In this document: in pieces, positions 14,476 through 22,876 of the stretch
Numbering within the stretch: position 1 is the first letter of the stretch
How the letters are laid out: each line of letters begins with the position of its first letter
Assembly: GCA_025457965.1 (NCBI GenBank)
Contig: JALOTJ010000017.1
Location: 1-38,191, forward strand
Direction of reading: 5' to 3'
DNA length: 38,191 nucleotides
Source of the DNA: Spirochaetota bacterium
Lineage (GTDB): Bacteria > Spirochaetota > UBA4802 > UBA5368
Translations under genes and position numbers: made by a program
The notes under the pieces: model-generated
What the model was told of the DNA's origin: nothing
Database searches by the model: none
Seen by the model: only the letters and a program-made list of their open reading frames with translations

Positions 14476-15297
14476 ATGAAAAAGGCAGTGCTTGTTGTTG
14501 CGGCGGCGGTCCTTCTCGCGGCCGCGTACCTTTTAGCCGGTTCGATGGTTGACGCGCGCAGGGCCGACACGCTGTGGGAGCGGGTTAAGGCGGCGTCGGA
14601 TGAGGTGCGCACGCACCCGTACGATCCGAACAAGGCACCCGCAACGGTCCGGAGGTATTACCGTGCGGTTGCCGGCGCGAAGGCCGGCCGGTTTCGCGGC
14701 GTCGAACTCGTAATGGACGGCGGATTCAAGCTCGGGAAATCCTGGGCCGGTCTGGAGGCGCGCCAGATCATCGTTCCCGGCAAGGGATTTGTGTGGAGGG
14801 CCCGGGTCGGTTCGGGCATGTCGTTCGTGAAGGGATTCGATTCCTATTTCAATAATGAGGGAAGCGTCAATTTCCGGCTGTGGGGGCTGGTGCCGGTCGC
14901 CATGCTGGGCGGACCCGACATCACCAGGGCCGCCAAGGGGCGCCTGCTGGCCGAGACGACGCTGGTGCCCTCAGCGTTTTTCGGCCTGTACGGGAAGACG
15001 CTCGCGACGATGAATCCGCGGCGGATACGGGGCGAAGTGGAGGTCGACGGCGAGAAAACGACGCTCGAGATCGGCCTCGGGGACGACGGCGTGCCGACCG
15101 AGGTAATCATTATGCGATGGGGCGATGCTAATCCGGAGAAAAAATTCACCTATATCCCTTTCGGCATCCGTTTTACCAGAATGGCGACGTTCGACGGCTA
15201 TACGGTCCCGGTCGAGATGGCGGGGGGATGGAATTACGGGACACCTGAATATGAGGAGACGGTGCGGTTGCGTTTTACCGGGGTAAGGTTCTTCTGA
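14476..15297 (+). CDS. Exported or membrane-anchored DUF6544-like protein
   Basis: This 273-aa protein has an N-terminal hydrophobic helix (VLVVAAAVLLAAAYLLAGSM, about 5-24), acting as signal peptide or anchor. The mature part begins with a helical segment, then TVRRYYRAVAGAKAGRFRGV and a beta-rich region with many aromatic residues (GKGFVWRARV, FDSYFNNEGSVNFRLWGLVP, GGWNYGTPEYEETVRLR). This resembles proteins annotated as DUF6544/DUF6920; no enzymatic motif is seen and function is unknown. GGAGG lies 10 bases before the ATG. It is upstream of the SCP2-like, ThDP and alcohol dehydrogenase genes on the same strand, 253 bases from the next, so co-transcription is possible but unproven. Confidence 0.65.
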   Translation: MKKAVLVVAAAVLLAAAYLLAGSMVDARRADTLWERVKAASDEVRTHPYDPNKAPATVRRYYRAVAGAKAGRFRGVELVMDGGFKLGKSWAGLEARQIIVPGKGFVWRARVGSGMSFVKGFDSYFNNEGSVNFRLWGLVPVAMLGGPDITRAAKGRLLAETTLVPSAFFGLYGKTLATMNPRRIRGEVEVDGEKTTLEIGLGDDGVPTEVIIMRWGDANPEKKFTYIPFGIRFTRMATFDGYTVPVEMAGGWNYGTPEYEETVRLRFTGVRFF

Positions 15298-15550
15298 TCA
15301 CCGGAGGCGGATGGGGTCATGATCTGCAACGGTATCGGATTCGACACGGCGTCGTCATTCAGCGAAGCGTTTAAAAGATGCGGGCACCTCGCCCGCGCGA
15401 ACGGAGCCCGGACGGCGAAGCACGGTTCCCTGCGGCGGGGCAATGGGACGCATTGGGGCGCGGGTGAAGAAATGCTGCGCCCGAAAATCGATTATGCCGC
15501 TCGCGTAATTGCGGTGAACAACTATACGGATTCATCCAGGGGAGGTATCG

Positions 15551-15910
15551 ATGAAGCTCTCACTTCTGCTTTTCATCCTGTATCGCAAACTTAAAAGGGC
15601 CGTACGGGTAAACAGGGACTACCGAAGCCACATCGGCATGGTCAGGCTCAAAATCCTTATCAAGACCGCGAACGGCAAACGCGGAAGGCTCTTCATCTTC
15701 GACAGGGGGACCCTCTCCACCCGTACGGGCGGCGGTCATCAGTCCGACGCGGCGCTGGTGTGGTCCGATGCCTCGACCGGGTTTCGGGTAATGGCCTCCG
15801 GAAGCGACGAGGAGTCGTTCAGGGCGGCCGCCGAAGGGAAGTTGAGGGTCGAGGGTATGGCCTATTATATCCAGTGGTTCACCGACGGCATAAAGCTGGT
15901 CATGAAATGA
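15551..15910 (+). CDS. Small SCP2-like (sterol carrier) domain protein
   Basis: The 119-aa product resembles a compact SCP2-fold lipid-binding domain: a strand-rich middle (MVRLKILIKTANGKRGRLFI, about 30-49) and the ending ASGSDEESFRAAAEGKLRVE followed by an amphipathic C-terminal helix. SCP2 domains carry hydrophobic ligands such as acyl-CoA; the ligand here is unknown. The ATG at 15551 follows GGGGAGG at good spacing. It ends 56 bases before the ThDP enzyme gene, so the two are probably in one operon and the protein might present a hydrophobic substrate to that enzyme (inference). Assignment rests on pattern likeness only. Confidence 0.55.
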   Translation: MKLSLLLFILYRKLKRAVRVNRDYRSHIGMVRLKILIKTANGKRGRLFIFDRGTLSTRTGGGHQSDAALVWSDASTGFRVMASGSDEESFRAAAEGKLRVEGMAYYIQWFTDGIKLVMK

Positions 15911-15966
15911 AGGGGAGTTACCGGCGCAGCGCGCGCCGGACGAAATAAAGAACGAGGAGAAGTGTC

Positions 15967-17637
15967 ATGGCAGATATCAAAGCCGGCCACCTGGTCGCGA
16001 AATATTTAAAGGAAGTGGAAAAGATCGACACCGTGTTCGGCATATCCGGCGGGCACATAGAATCCATGCTTGACGGTTTTACCGAGTATTCCATCCGCAC
16101 CATCGACGTACGGCACGAGCAGGCCGCGGCGATGATGGCGCACGCGTACTCGGTATACACGGGGCGTCCCGGCGTGTGCTTCCTCACCGCCGGTCCCGGT
16201 TTCACCAACGGGCTCACCGGCATCGCGAACGCCTACATGGACAACGTGCCGCTGGTGGTGCTCTGCGGCCGTCACCCGCTACGCGACGACCTGAAAGGGG
16301 CCCTTCAGGAGATGAACCAGATCGACATGGTGAAACCCATCACCAAATGGGCGGCCACCTGTTACGACGCCAGGCGCATCCCCGAATACATGGCGATCGC
16401 CTTCCGCAACGCCGCCACGGGACGGCCGGGGCCGGTGTTTCTGGAACTACCGCCCGATATCCTGAATATAACCATCCCGATGGAATCCGCCCCGATGCCC
16501 GCTAAAGCAACGCGAAATTACGCGGTCGTGCCCGCGGACGAGGAGCTTACGGCCGCCGCGGATATCATCAACAACGCGAAGCAGCCTCTTTTCCTCGGCG
16601 GCACCGGCGTGGGATTCAGCTCGTGCTCCGACTGCCTGGGGGCCTTCGTGGAGAAGACCGGCATCCCGTTCATGCTGCTCAACTACGGCCGGGGCGAGCT
16701 TCCCGACACGCATCCGCTTTCGATCTGGGACTGCGGGAACGTCGGCCTGCTCGTAACCCTCGGCCAGGCGGACGTAATCGTGGCCGCCGGGCTGCGCTTC
16801 AACTGGCTCTTCATGTCGGGCGATGTAATTCCCGCCGCCGCGAAGGTGGTGCGTATCGACATCGACCCGCGCGAGATCGACCGCAATCGAAAGGCCGACG
16901 CCGGACTGGTCGGCGACATAGGCTCGGTGCTTGGCCGCCTGCTGCCCCTGGTCGAAAAGAAAGACCGCGGCGAGTGGGTCAGGACCCTGCGCGCGGCGAG
17001 CTACTCGTTCATCGATTCGGAGCTCAAGGCGCGCCTAATGGCCTCGGACCCGATCCATCCGATCCGCCTTGTCGCGAAGATCCAGGAGGTCGTGGGCGAG
17101 GACGCGCTCTACGTGGTCGACGGCGGCGATACCAGCTATTTCGGCCAGGTAGGCCTGTTCACGAAGCAGAAGGCCGGGGTTATCGGCAGCGCCTCGGGCC
17201 TTCTGGGCTGCCTGGGCACCGGCATCCCCTTCGGGATCGCCGCGAAGCTGGCCAGGCCCGATACGCCCGTCGTGGTCCTCAACGGCGACGGTTCGTTCGG
17301 CTTCAACTCGATGGAGTTCGACACGATGGTGCGGCACAACATCCCGGTGGTGGTCGTGGTCAACAACGACTGCGCGTGGGGCATGATAAAGCACAGCCAG
17401 GAGATGTCGATCGGGGGGGAGCGCCTGCAGTGCGCCGAGCTCGGCACGCGGCGCTACGACCTGATGGTCGAGGGCCTTGGCGGGCATGGCGAGTTCGTTA
17501 CGAAGGACGAGGAGATCGTACCCGCGCTCAGGCGGGCGCTCGCGTCGGGCAAGCCCGCCTGCGTGAACGTGATGACCGATCCGACCGTCACGAGCCCGGC
17601 GACACCGCTTTTCTACCAGTCGCTGAAGATGGAATAA
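15967..17637 (+). CDS. ThDP-dependent acetolactate synthase-like enzyme
   Basis: This 556-aa protein has the three-domain layout of the acetolactate synthase/benzaldehyde lyase family: Pyr domain (about 1-175), central Rossmann-like domain (about 190-330) and PP domain (about 370-540). The catalytic glutamate is E51 in DVRHEQAAAMMAHAYS. The ThDP-Mg motif is NGDGSFGFNS at 439-448 with NN at 466-467. TAGPGFTNGLTGIANAYMDN is typical of IlvB-like sequences. Such enzymes join or split 2-oxoacids and aldehydes through a bound carbanion. With no small regulatory subunit beside it and a dehydrogenase behind it, a catabolic or acyloin-forming enzyme is more likely than valine synthesis (inference). 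GGAG precedes the ATG. Confidence 0.85.
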   Translation: MADIKAGHLVAKYLKEVEKIDTVFGISGGHIESMLDGFTEYSIRTIDVRHEQAAAMMAHAYSVYTGRPGVCFLTAGPGFTNGLTGIANAYMDNVPLVVLCGRHPLRDDLKGALQEMNQIDMVKPITKWAATCYDARRIPEYMAIAFRNAATGRPGPVFLELPPDILNITIPMESAPMPAKATRNYAVVPADEELTAAADIINNAKQPLFLGGTGVGFSSCSDCLGAFVEKTGIPFMLLNYGRGELPDTHPLSIWDCGNVGLLVTLGQADVIVAAGLRFNWLFMSGDVIPAAAKVVRIDIDPREIDRNRKADAGLVGDIGSVLGRLLPLVEKKDRGEWVRTLRAASYSFIDSELKARLMASDPIHPIRLVAKIQEVVGEDALYVVDGGDTSYFGQVGLFTKQKAGVIGSASGLLGCLGTGIPFGIAAKLARPDTPVVVLNGDGSFGFNSMEFDTMVRHNIPVVVVVNNDCAWGMIKHSQEMSIGGERLQCAELGTRRYDLMVEGLGGHGEFVTKDEEIVPALRRALASGKPACVNVMTDPTVTSPATPLFYQSLKME

Positions 17638-17655
17638 GGCCTGGAAGGAGGCGAC

Positions 17656-18870
17656 ATGAAAGCCCTGCTCTTCAACGTTAACGTCGCGAAGTTCCTGGCC
17701 ATACAGGCCCTGCGGCCCGTCAGCGCCGCGTTCTGCTACGGGGGTCCCTTCGCCACGATACGGCCGGCAGACATCCCCGAACCGGTTCTTCCCTCCTCCG
17801 AGTGGGTCAAGATCAAAACGCGCCTCTGCGGCGTCTGCGGGAGCGACATAAACCTCATCATGCTGAAAGATTCACCCACGGCGTCGCCCTTCACCTCGTT
17901 TCCCTGCGTGCCCGGCCACGAGTTCTGCGGCGAGATCGTCGAGACCGGCAGGGATGCCGGGAACTGCGCGCGGGGCGACATGGTCACGGTGATGCCCTTC
18001 CTCGGCTGCGTGCCGCGCGGGATAAAGCCCGTGTGCCGCAGCTGCGCGGCGGGGATTCCGGGCAACTGCGAGAACTTCGCGGAGGGGGCCTTCTCCCCGG
18101 GCATGTTCACCGGTATCTGCCGCGACGTGAGCGGCGGGTTCGCCGAGTACGTCGTGGCGCATAAAAGCCAGGTGTTCCGCCTGCCCAAAGGCGTGAGCGC
18201 CGAGTCGGCGGCGCTCACCGAGCCGCTGGCGGTCGGCCTGCAGGCGGTCATCGACAACATGCCGGGCAACAAGGATCGCGCGCTCGTCATCGGCGGCGGG
18301 GTGATCGGCGCGATGGTCGTCAAATCGATCCGCGCGCTCGGAAGCCGGTGCGATATCACCGTGGTCGAGCCCGCGCCGCACAGCGCCGAATACTGCAAAC
18401 AGTCGGGGGCCGATCGCGTCATCGGCGGCGGTCTCATCGAGGCGGCCGTGGCGCATGCCGGGGGGAGGGCCTACCGCCCGCTCCTCGGCGAGCGCGTGGT
18501 GATGGGCGGGTTCGAACGGATCTACGACACGGTGGGGCATGCCGACACGCTCAACCTTTCGCTTCGGATACTGGCCGCGGACGGGACGCTTTCGGTTATC
18601 GGGATAGGAAAGAACGTCAACCTGGACCTCACGCCGCTGTGGCTCAAACTTCAGACGGTAAAGGGGTGCTATGGCTATCGGTATAACCGGGTAAAGGGAG
18701 GGGGAACGCGGCAGGCGTTCGAGACGGCGCTGGAGCTCATCGCGAGGAAGAAGGTGCGCGTGGACGACATGCTCACCCACACCTTCGCGATCGGGGACTA
18801 CCGCGCGATGATCGAGATGAACCTGAACAAATCGCGCCACGGGGCGATCAAGACGGCGATACGGTTTTGA
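17656..18870 (+). CDS. Zinc-dependent alcohol/polyol dehydrogenase (MDR)
   Basis: This 404-aa MDR-superfamily enzyme probably oxidises a secondary alcohol or diol with NAD(P). The catalytic zinc site is visible as C61 in CGVCGSD and H88-E89 in PGHEF. Four cysteines (C118, C127, C130, C138) could hold the structural zinc. The Rossmann motif is VIGGGVIGAMVV, near residue 214. The first about 40 residues (MKALLFNVNVAKFLAIQALR...) are an N-terminal extension compared with common members. It starts 18 bases after the ThDP enzyme, with GGAGG in that gap, so the two are co-transcribed. An acyloin or 2-hydroxyketone made or consumed by the ThDP enzyme is the natural candidate substrate (inference). 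Confidence 0.85.
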   Translation: MKALLFNVNVAKFLAIQALRPVSAAFCYGGPFATIRPADIPEPVLPSSEWVKIKTRLCGVCGSDINLIMLKDSPTASPFTSFPCVPGHEFCGEIVETGRDAGNCARGDMVTVMPFLGCVPRGIKPVCRSCAAGIPGNCENFAEGAFSPGMFTGICRDVSGGFAEYVVAHKSQVFRLPKGVSAESAALTEPLAVGLQAVIDNMPGNKDRALVIGGGVIGAMVVKSIRALGSRCDITVVEPAPHSAEYCKQSGADRVIGGGLIEAAVAHAGGRAYRPLLGERVVMGGFERIYDTVGHADTLNLSLRILAADGTLSVIGIGKNVNLDLTPLWLKLQTVKGCYGYRYNRVKGGGTRQAFETALELIARKKVRVDDMLTHTFAIGDYRAMIEMNLNKSRHGAIKTAIRF

Positions 18871-18900
18871 GCTTCCGGCACCGAGCGTTCGGACGCGGAT

Positions 18901-19755
18901 TTACAGTGCGACTTCCTTCTTGAGCACCAGGAAGAACTGGGCGTAACCCGCGCCCGCGACGGCTTCTATGAGGGCCGGATCGGTTTTAAACGAGGTCGCG
19001 GTGATGTCCATTTTCACGCCGCCAATGATCGACAGGCCCATGTCCTCGAACGCGAGACCGATACCGAGCTCGCCGCCGAAACCGATGCTCTGATCGTCTT
19101 TTGTGGGGATTACAGTATCATTAATTTTTAATTCACGCATGGGCGCGTGGTACACCCATAGTCCTGATTGCAGTGCCAGTGAGAAGTCGCCGAGCGGAAG
19201 CGTGCTGAAATCGCGGAAACCGGCTATCCAGCCGGTGCCATACAATTCGTATTTCCCCTTTAGTAGAGGAGCTGGAACTCCATTTGCCGTTACGCTTTCC
19301 TGCTCGCGTAATGCCTTCCAGAGACGAAGCCCGCCGAAAAAATGGGTGAACCCCATGTCGCCCTCTTCGGTGAAGGCTTTTATTCCGAAAGTCGCGTCCA
19401 AAGTCCAGAAGTAGCCGGAACCCCTGGATTTATATTTGTCCGTAGTTCCGCCTGAATCCTCCTCCCACTCAAGCGTATCGAACGACACGCGCGTAAATCC
19501 AAGGCCTGCGGCGAACATGTGATAGTTCAGAAGCATTCCGAGGTCGAACCCGGTGCTCTTCCCCGTCCCGAGATCCGAGTTGCTGTCCGTGTTTTGAACA
19601 AAGCCGAAGATCGCTCTTCCCGTGCCGATCCCGCCGTGGAGCATCAGCCCGCCGTTTGTGCTGTTCACTTCGTCCGCGAACGTCTGCGTCCCGAAGGCCG
19701 CGATGAATACGATGACCGCGAGGCGTTTCGATAATTTTCCGGAAATGCTTCTCAT
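18901..19755 (-). CDS. Predicted outer-membrane beta-barrel protein
   Basis: This 284-aa protein has a Sec signal peptide (positive start MRSISGKLSKR, hydrophobic core, likely cleavage after TFA around residue 28). The mature part is rich in Gly and aromatic residues in alternating patterns (GGLMLHGGIGTGRAIFGF, FAAGLGFTRVSFDTLEW, GYFWTLDATFGIKAF), typical of an outer-membrane barrel. No specific family or function recognised. The start at 19755 has GGAGG 6 bases upstream; the open frame extends to 19914 but that part is not protein-like and overlaps the promoter. A sigma70-type promoter lies at 19886-19914. It is convergent to the alcohol dehydrogenase gene. Confidence 0.75.
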   Translation of the reverse strand: MRSISGKLSKRLAVIVFIAAFGTQTFADEVNSTNGGLMLHGGIGTGRAIFGFVQNTDSNSDLGTGKSTGFDLGMLLNYHMFAAGLGFTRVSFDTLEWEEDSGGTTDKYKSRGSGYFWTLDATFGIKAFTEEGDMGFTHFFGGLRLWKALREQESVTANGVPAPLLKGKYELYGTGWIAGFRDFSTLPLGDFSLALQSGLWVYHAPMRELKINDTVIPTKDDQSIGFGGELGIGLAFEDMGLSIIGGVKMDITATSFKTDPALIEAVAGAGYAQFFLVLKKEVAL

Positions 19756-19885
19756 GTCGTTCCTCCAGGAGTATTTCGCGTTATATGCCGGGCGTGAAAA
19801 ACGGGATTTTTCAGTATCGTCGCGTATCGCGCCCGCGTGCGTGTGCCAGCAGTGGACCCGGGATGGAGCACGGTCAGGACGATAC

Positions 19886-19914
19886 AGTCTACGACATGCG
19901 CGGGGAGATGTCAA
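19886..19914 (-). promoter_or_regulatory. Sigma70-type promoter of the outer-membrane protein gene
   Basis: TTGACA (19914-19909) and TAGACT (19891-19886) lie 17 bases apart on the minus strand, giving a leader of about 125 bases to the ATG at 19755. Confidence 0.55.
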
Positions 19915-19946
19915 TCACGCAACGAGGTTATTTTACGTGACGCCGC

Positions 19947-21596
19947 TCACGCGGAGTGATGAACGCCACCGGCAGGCGTCCCGCCGGTGGAACCGGCCCA
20001 CAGGAATCCGCGGGACTCCAGCGCGATGAAAAACCGCATGAGAAGCAGTATGACCGCCGGAGACCACAGCGCGAGGGCGAAGAAGCGGACCCCGAATATG
20101 TTTTCATCGGGCGTGAAAGTATGGAGGGGAAGGAAGCAGGCGCCGATGATTGCGGTTTCAAGCAACAGGAGGGCCGTCAGTTCAATGAAAGACCCGGGGA
20201 CTCGCAAATGCAGATACAGCGGACTTCGTCGAAGGAGCGCCATGCAAAGGACCGCGGTGATGAAAATAACGACCGTGTATATCGCCGCGGCCGCCGTGTA
20301 AATGTGGGCGGAGGTGACGATGCGCATGGCGACCCCGGCGGCCGCCACCACGGTTCCGCTGACGAGCAGGATGGAGGTCGTGCCCGCCGGCGAGCGGCGC
20401 ATTGCCATGGCCGCGAGAAACAGCAGCACCAGCGAAAACGCGAGTCTCTGGTAAAGCAGAAGACTTTCCTTGCAGCGCGCCGGCCTTTCGAGTATGGCCG
20501 CGGTGACGCGCGCGTCACGCCGCGCGTCGTCCTCCTCGTAGGCGATGAACTTCGGCGCGGGGATGATCGGATACATGAAGCTGAAGCCGGCGAGCATGCG
20601 CTCGCGCAGCCGGATGGAATCATTAAGGTAGTCCTGTGCGCGTTCATCGAGCGCTTCGGCAAGCGGAGGAACGGCGGAGAGCGCCGGAAGGGCGGCTCCG
20701 GCCGCCGCGGCAACGGTGGGCGCGATGGCGGCGTGATACACCGTGCGGGGGACGGCTTCGCGCGGCAGCGACGGCGAGAGCAGGTACAGCGGTACGCGGA
20801 TTGAGTTCATGTCCGAGCCGCCGTGGTTACCGTCGACGTTCATGCCATGGTCGGACGCTATGATGACCAGTGCGCCGGGATATGCGCGGTCGAGCAGGCG
20901 AAAGATGCCGCCGAGAAGGCCGTCGATCGTTTTGATGGAACCGAGATACGGTCCGCTTTTATTGGACATCGTGGCGTGCGCCGCGTTGTCCGGTGAGAGA
21001 AAATGCGCGACCGTGAAGAATGGAAGACGGCTCTGCCGGACCATGTCCGAAACGGCTTCGGCGACCTCCGCGGGGTCGTCCTTTTCGCAGCATTCCGCCG
21101 GTGTATACTGCGCCAGGTGGCCGAACATTTCCTTGTACCAGTCGAAGCCCACGACGCGCGAGGCAAGACCGGCATCGGAGAGTGACTGGAAAACCGTGGG
21201 CGCGTGAAGGTCGCGCCGTGACCGGACCTCGTTGTTGACGATGCCGTGAACCGACGGGGGGGCGCCGGAGAGGATGGAAAAGTAGTTCGGTGCGGATACC
21301 GACGGGAGCATGGCCCTGGCGTCCTCGTAGCGCAGGCCGAACTTCGACCACCTGGAGCTTATCTCCGGGCAGAGGGAGGGGTCGTAGAGCGCGTCGCGCG
21401 TGGCGCCGTCGAGGATGAACAGCAGAACGGCCGGATACTGCGGCCCACGGCTCGCGGAAGCGGTCTGGGTGATTTCGCGGTCCCGCGGCTCGGCGGGGCC
21501 GAGCGGCGGTGAAAAGCGGCCGTAACGGTAGTCGTTGACAAGAAGCAGCCGCACGAGGATGGCGAATGACAGCGCAATGTAAACCGCATTTCTCAT
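19947..21596 (-). CDS. Membrane-anchored alkaline-phosphatase-superfamily enzyme (type I phosphodiesterase-like)
   Basis: This protein of about 549 aa starts with a membrane anchor (about residues 4-20). A phosphodiesterase/sulfatase-fold domain follows, with metal residue D63 in LLFILDGATRDALYD and a presumed nucleophile at S101 in SVSAPNYFSILSG. HFLSPDNAAHA, IIASDHGM and GNHGGSD supply the remaining metal ligands. The C-terminal third has four to five membrane helices. This layout recalls enzymes that move or remove phosphoethanolamine-type groups on envelope lipids, but the substrate is unknown. The start is uncertain: ATG 21596 begins at the anchor, while a GTG at 21656 would add 20 residues. 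Neither has a good ribosome-binding site. Confidence 0.78.
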   Translation of the reverse strand: MRNAVYIALSFAILVRLLLVNDYRYGRFSPPLGPAEPRDREITQTASASRGPQYPAVLLFILDGATRDALYDPSLCPEISSRWSKFGLRYEDARAMLPSVSAPNYFSILSGAPPSVHGIVNNEVRSRRDLHAPTVFQSLSDAGLASRVVGFDWYKEMFGHLAQYTPAECCEKDDPAEVAEAVSDMVRQSRLPFFTVAHFLSPDNAAHATMSNKSGPYLGSIKTIDGLLGGIFRLLDRAYPGALVIIASDHGMNVDGNHGGSDMNSIRVPLYLLSPSLPREAVPRTVYHAAIAPTVAAAAGAALPALSAVPPLAEALDERAQDYLNDSIRLRERMLAGFSFMYPIIPAPKFIAYEEDDARRDARVTAAILERPARCKESLLLYQRLAFSLVLLFLAAMAMRRSPAGTTSILLVSGTVVAAAGVAMRIVTSAHIYTAAAAIYTVVIFITAVLCMALLRRSPLYLHLRVPGSFIELTALLLLETAIIGACFLPLHTFTPDENIFGVRFFALALWSPAVILLLMRFFIALESRGFLWAGSTGGTPAGGVHHSA

Positions 21597-21674
21597 ACGA
21601 TGGCCGCGCGGAGAAAATCTATTGACACGATCATGCGCCCGCTTTAAGCTCCTCACTTCGTAATATCGCTCGGC

Positions 21675-22799
21675 ATGAGGTCCGCCGCCCTACAGACGAT
21701 GAAAGAGACGAAAGAAAACCCGACACCGCAGGCGCGGCGCTTTAACCGGTTCGCTGAAAAGTATTCCCCGCGGATCGACCTGTCAATAGAGAAATACTTC
21801 GCCGGTAAAAAAAAGGACGCCGGGCACGCCTTCATGGCCGTTATAGTGAACGACCTGGCGGAATATTGTCTCAGGCCGGGCAAGCGCCTTCGACCGCTTG
21901 TGCTTATCGCCGCGTACCGGGGATACGGGGGCGATGCGTCCTCGCTCAGGGAAATCCTGGCGATCGCCTCCTCGCTCGAATTAATGCATTCATTCCTGCT
22001 CGTACAGGACGATATAATCGACCGGTCGTCGGTGCGGCGCGGCGGCGATGCCTTCCACCTGCTGATGCAGCGGCGTTTCGCCGGGCTTACGCGAAATCCA
22101 GGCATCGGAAGCGATGTCGCCCTGGTCGCCGCCGATGTGCTTTTCTGTGACGCGCTTCGGCTCATCCTCGGGGCGAAGATAGACGGCGCGGCGAAAGAAA
22201 GCTTCCTGGGGCTTTTCGCGCGGGCCTATGAACGCACCGCCTGGGGGCAGATACTCGACATCATCAACACCAGGCCGCTCGCGCTCCGCACCGGTGATAC
22301 GGCGGCCCGGGAGATAGGGTTGATGAAGACGGCCTATTACACGGTGTATTATCCGCTGCTTATGGGATGCGTGCTGGCGGGCGTGTCGCCCGCCCGCGAG
22401 AGGCGCGCCATCGGGCGATTCGCCCTGCCGCTCGGGCACGCGTTTCAGGTACGCGACGACATCCTGGGGGTCTTCGGCGATAAAATCGAGATGGGCAAAT
22501 CGGCGGACTCCGATATTATGGAGGGCAAGAAGACCGTGCTGGTGCAGAATACGATAGAGCTTCTCGATGCCGGGGGAAGAAAGCGTTTCGAGACGCTCTT
22601 TACAAAGCCCGGAAAGACGAAGGCCGATATTGCCCGTATTCGGGCCGTCATGCGGGAAAGCGGCGCGCTGGCCGCCGCCGAAGAGATGCACCGTCGTCTG
22701 ATCGGCCAGGCGGTCAGGGCCGTGCCCTCCCTGGGAATGAACGCGGAGGGGATGGACCTCCTCATCGGATTGTGCGCGGCTATCGGCGAGCTGAAGTGA
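21675..22799 (+). CDS. Polyprenyl (isoprenyl diphosphate) synthetase
   Basis: This 374-aa trans-prenyltransferase condenses isopentenyl diphosphate onto an allylic diphosphate. It shows LRPGKRLRP (67-74), the first aspartate-rich motif QDDIIDRSSVRRGG with D112, D113, D116, and the second motif QVRDDILGVFGDKIEMGK with D261, D262. The second motif is DDxxG rather than DDxxD, as seen in the actinobacterial-type GGPP synthase group. EGKKTVLV follows as usual. Chain length cannot be told reliably. The start is uncertain: neither ATG 21675 nor the in-frame ATG 21699 has a ribosome-binding site. It is divergent from the phosphodiesterase and 77 bases before two TetR genes. Confidence 0.88.
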   Translation: MRSAALQTMKETKENPTPQARRFNRFAEKYSPRIDLSIEKYFAGKKKDAGHAFMAVIVNDLAEYCLRPGKRLRPLVLIAAYRGYGGDASSLREILAIASSLELMHSFLLVQDDIIDRSSVRRGGDAFHLLMQRRFAGLTRNPGIGSDVALVAADVLFCDALRLILGAKIDGAAKESFLGLFARAYERTAWGQILDIINTRPLALRTGDTAAREIGLMKTAYYTVYYPLLMGCVLAGVSPARERRAIGRFALPLGHAFQVRDDILGVFGDKIEMGKSADSDIMEGKKTVLVQNTIELLDAGGRKRFETLFTKPGKTKADIARIRAVMRESGALAAAEEMHRRLIGQAVRAVPSLGMNAEGMDLLIGLCAAIGELK

Positions 22800-22876
22800 C
22801 GAAATAAACGGAAACCGGGTGCTGTCTCCGGAACAGGCCTTAAATGAACCGGGGCCGGACATGAAAAGGAGTTAAA

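Noticed and set aside
13452-14633. Long HisF frame to 14633
   Set aside because: HisF homology begins at 14216 with a ribosome-binding site; the upstream 139 residues are antisense to the next gene's leader.
15319-15594. 91-residue open frame before the SCP2-like gene
   Set aside because: It has a GGAGG-like site but overlaps the well-supported gene at 15551 in another frame, has no recognisable domain, and looks low-complexity and Arg/Gly-rich.
21622-21650. Promoter TTGACA at 21622 for the polyprenyl synthetase
   Set aside because: No acceptable -10 box at 15-18 bases; the best match is TTTAAG at 15 bases. Too weak to list.
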